Source of the DNA: PVC group bacterium
GTDB lineage: Bacteria; Verrucomicrobiota; Kiritimatiellia; SS1-B-03-39; UBA6053
NCBI GenBank assembly: GCA_003565815.1
Contig: PXAS01000031.1
Span: 1-17,459, forward strand
DNA length: 17,459 nt
Reading direction: 5' to 3'
The position numbers and the translations under genes are program-made. The notes beneath the pieces were generated by a model. That model saw nothing but the letters and a program-made list of their open reading frames with translations, did no database searches and was not told the DNA's origin. Within the stretch, counting starts at the first letter, position 1. Each line of letters starts with the position of its first letter. Shown here piece by piece: positions 15,377-17,459 of this stretch.

Positions 15377-16993
15377 ATGTCCCAGCCTCAATATTTTTCC
15401 CCCTCTTGGATTCAACCCACGGATGAAGTGCTTGACACCGATCTTTGTATCTACGGCGGCACCTCCGCTGGCGTCATCGGGGCCGTCACCGCGCGGCGCA
15501 AAGGACTCCGGGTACTCCTGCTGCACCCGGGGAAATTCATCGGCGGCATGACCTCCGGCGGCCTCGGATGGACCGATTTTGGCAAGAAACACGTCATCGG
15601 CGGCGCTTCCCGCCAATTTTACCGGGATTTGGGCGCCGCTTACGGGCTGGAAGAAGAGGAATGGCTGTTCGAAGCAAAGGCGGCCGAGGCGTTGTTCCAC
15701 CGCTATTTGAAAGCGGCCGACGTCCCGGTGCGCCTCTGCCAGTTTCTGGATCACACCACCCTGGAAAACAACCGCCTCGCCGCCATCCGCATGTTGGGCG
15801 GCCTCACCGTCACCGCCAAGTATTTCATGGACGCCACCTATGAGGGGGATCTGCTCGCCAAGTCAGGCGTCAGCCACCATTTGGGCCGCGAAGCGAACGG
15901 CGTTTACGGCGAAACCATCAACGGGGTGCAAATCCGGGACAAACATCAATTCGCCTCGCCGGTGGACCCCTATGTCAAAGAAGGCGATCCCCGCAGCGGC
16001 ACCCTCCCCGGGGTGCGCCAGGAAGACACCGCCCCCCAGGGTTCCGGCGACAGCCTCATCCAGGCCTACAACTTCCGTGTCTGCATGACCGACGACCCCG
16101 AATTGCGCATTCCCTGGGAAAAACCGGAAGGATATGACGACGCGGAGTACGAAATCGCCCGCCGTTGGTTCCGCCATCCCGAAACCGGGTACAACGCCCT
16201 TTTGCGTCCCGGTGATGACGGCGCCCGGGTGGCGCCGGACAAGTTTGACCTGCTCAGCCCCCGGACGCCCGGCGGATTTGTCAAAACCGACACCAACAAC
16301 CATGGCCCCATTTCCAGTGATTTCATTGGACGCAACTGGGCCTGGCCCTCGTCCGACTACGCCACCCGCGAAAAAATCTTCCAGGCCCACGTCACCTACC
16401 AGAAAGGTCTCTACTGGTTTATGGCCAACGACCCCTCCATTCCCGAAAACCTCCGCCAGGCCCACAACCGCTTCGGATTGGCGGCGGATGAATTTGGAGA
16501 AACCGGCCACTGGCCCCACCAAATTTACGTCCGGGAAGCCCGCCGCATGGTCAGCGATTACGTCCTCTCCGAAAAAGACACCCAGCATCACCGTCAACCC
16601 GAGGATTCCGTGGGCATGGGTTCCTATCAAATGGACAGCCACAACTGCCAGCGCATCGTGCGGGACGGACGGGTCCTGAACGAGGGGGACGTGCAACTTC
16701 ACCCCGCCGGGCCCTACGCCCTCAGCTACCGTTCCGTGGTGCCGCGCCGGGGCGAATGCGAAAACCTCGCCGTCCCCGTCTGCCTGAGCGCCTCCCACAT
16801 CGCCTTCGGCTCCATCCGCATGGAACCGGTGTTCATGGTCCTCGCCGAAAGCACCGCCCTCGCCATTTCCGTGGCTTTTCCCGAGGGCAAAGCCCTGCAG
16901 GACGTCGCCTACAACAAACTGTTGCCCCTGCTGCGCGACGCCGGACAAATCCTCACCCAAGACGACGCCAAAACCGAGGCCGCGAAAGGTTGA
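15377..16993 (+). CDS. FAD-dependent oxidoreductase (PF12831-type)
   Basis: This 538-residue flavoprotein has an unknown substrate. The N-terminal dinucleotide-binding motif is IYGGTSAGVIGA (25-36), followed by the family-typical GGMTSGGLGWTDFG (56-69) and RQFYRDLG. A second Rossmann-supporting strand and DATYEGDL (151-158) are present. The C-terminal flavin-contact region has ASHIAFGSIRMEPVFMVLAESTA (about 473-495 region), ending normally. There is no signal peptide, so it is cytoplasmic unless exported in another way. Members of this family are abundant in Planctomycetes and Verrucomicrobia, often near carbohydrate-degradation genes, but few have known reactions. Here it stands alone between two repeat-bearing intergenic regions. 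The start at 15377 is supported by a GGAG site. Confidence 0.88.
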   Translation: MSQPQYFSPSWIQPTDEVLDTDLCIYGGTSAGVIGAVTARRKGLRVLLLHPGKFIGGMTSGGLGWTDFGKKHVIGGASRQFYRDLGAAYGLEEEEWLFEAKAAEALFHRYLKAADVPVRLCQFLDHTTLENNRLAAIRMLGGLTVTAKYFMDATYEGDLLAKSGVSHHLGREANGVYGETINGVQIRDKHQFASPVDPYVKEGDPRSGTLPGVRQEDTAPQGSGDSLIQAYNFRVCMTDDPELRIPWEKPEGYDDAEYEIARRWFRHPETGYNALLRPGDDGARVAPDKFDLLSPRTPGGFVKTDTNNHGPISSDFIGRNWAWPSSDYATREKIFQAHVTYQKGLYWFMANDPSIPENLRQAHNRFGLAADEFGETGHWPHQIYVREARRMVSDYVLSEKDTQHHRQPEDSVGMGSYQMDSHNCQRIVRDGRVLNEGDVQLHPAGPYALSYRSVVPRRGECENLAVPVCLSASHIAFGSIRMEPVFMVLAESTALAISVAFPEGKALQDVAYNKLLPLLRDAGQILTQDDAKTEAAKG

Positions 16994-17017
16994 AGGTTCA
17001 CTTTCAAGGCCCTCAAA

Positions 17018-17148
17018 CTCCGTGGAAATCCGTGCCGATCCGTGGTTCCCTTTCCCAAACCCCTCCCCAACCCCAGCATCAGTGTCCATCAGTGGTTTGT
17101 TCTTCGAAATGAAATCAACCACTGATCGTCACTGATTTTCACTGATCC
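17018..17148. repeat. CAC(T/G)GAT heptamer array, first unit
   Basis: CCGTG cores (ATCCGTG is the reverse complement of CACGGAT) occur at 17020, 17030 and 17040. ATCAGTG (reverse of CACTGAT) occurs at 17078 and 17088, and forward CACTGAT at 17120, 17130 and 17140. Spacing inside each block is exactly 10 bp. The inner ATCAGTGGTT and AACCACTGAT copies form a 10-bp perfect inverted repeat around an 18-nt spacer. No gene is visible in 16994-17237. Confidence 0.85.
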
Positions 17149-17237
17149 AGCAGACTGGAAGGAGAAGGAAAGAAATGAAGAAAAATCCGAACGTTGAACT
17201 TCGAAGGATGACAAGGTCGGTTCCGAACCCCTTGAAA

Positions 17238-17450
17238 ATCCGTGAAATTCCGTGCCCATCCGTGGTTCCTTATCGACAGAGGAATCGGCAAGGGACTGCC
17301 GATCTACGTTTCCGCACATCCGTGGTCCGTTCCCTTCGAAAAGAAACCACTGATCACACTGATTTACACTGATCCGGCACGTTGCCATTTTGACTTTCCA
17401 AAACCCATCCCCAACCCAAGCATCAGTGTCCATCAGTGTCATCAGTGGTT
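17238..17450. repeat. CAC(T/G)GAT heptamer array, second unit with long inverted repeat
   Basis: CCGTG cores lie at 17240, 17250 and 17260, with one more at 17320. Forward CACTGAT is at 17348, 17357 and 17367; reverse ATCAGTG is at 17422, 17432 and 17441. The arms 17345-17375 and 17420-17450 match as an inverted repeat at 27 of 31 positions around a 44-bp spacer. The pyrimidine-rich stretch 17395-17438 matches 17051-17094 at 41 of 44 positions. A short open frame at 17175-17372 crosses the repeats and is not credible as a gene. Confidence 0.85.
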
Positions 17451-17459
17451 GTTTTCCCC

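Noticed and set aside
15863..17122. A 419-residue frame opposite the FAD oxidoreductase
   Set aside because: It begins in the repeat array and mirrors the codons of a well-supported flavoprotein.
17175..17372. A 65-residue frame in the repeat region
   Set aside because: It runs through the CCGTG and CACTGAT arrays, so its residues merely translate the repeats.
17018..17450. CRISPR array
   Set aside because: The repeated words are 7 bp with 2-4 bp between them, on both strands; there are no 25-40 bp repeats, unique spacers or cas genes.
17345..17450. Insertion sequence or MITE bounded by terminal inverted repeats
   Set aside because: No flanking target duplication is visible and the arms are internal heptamer arrays; a mobile origin cannot be supported from one copy.

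Overview
This is a GC-rich bacterial chromosomal segment made mostly of housekeeping genes, with regularly patterned intergenic DNA at both ends. The organism is probably a member of the PVC group, most likely Verrucomicrobiota or a close relative. This is an inference from three things: the intergenic CAC(T/G)GAT heptamer arrays, a large LplT-PlsC-Aas fusion protein, and an orphan FAD-dependent oxidoreductase of the PF12831 type. No marker in the window proves the taxon.

Layout from left to right. Positions 1-242 hold a terminator for an upstream gene and a cluster of small hairpins. A nucleotide-sugar dehydratase of the CapD/FlaA1 family follows (243-1433, +) and ends at a good rho-independent terminator. 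Next is a plus-strand pair: a lipoprotein alpha/beta hydrolase (1716-2654), preceded by a promoter that overlaps a perfect 9-bp palindrome, and a 1162-residue transporter-acyltransferase-acyl-ACP-synthetase fusion (2705-6193). The pair looks like a lysophospholipid or lipid-repair unit.

Positions 6320-12256 form one long minus-strand operon, in transcription order argB, argD, argG, dapA, dapB, folK, yidD. Four junctions overlap by exactly 4 nt and the other two gaps are under 40 nt. The operon joins arginine synthesis, the first two diaminopimelate steps, folate synthesis and a membrane-insertion factor. A promoter-like sequence lies upstream of argB. A tRNA-Phe(GAA) gene precedes it on the same strand.

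LigA (NAD-dependent DNA ligase, 12691-14757, +) converges on a small unrecognised gene (14771-15094, -). After an intergenic region that carries a degraded copy of the element at 130-198 comes a FAD-dependent oxidoreductase (15377-16993, +). The last 466 bases contain no gene. They hold a patterned repeat region of CAC(T/G)GAT heptamers on both strands, spaced mostly at exactly 10 bp, including a 31-bp-armed inverted repeat.

No defence system, phage, transposase, CRISPR array or obvious new multi-gene machine is visible. The best candidates for something undescribed are the helically phased heptamer array, the palindromic operator before the hydrolase/Aas-fusion pair, and the 107-residue hypothetical protein.
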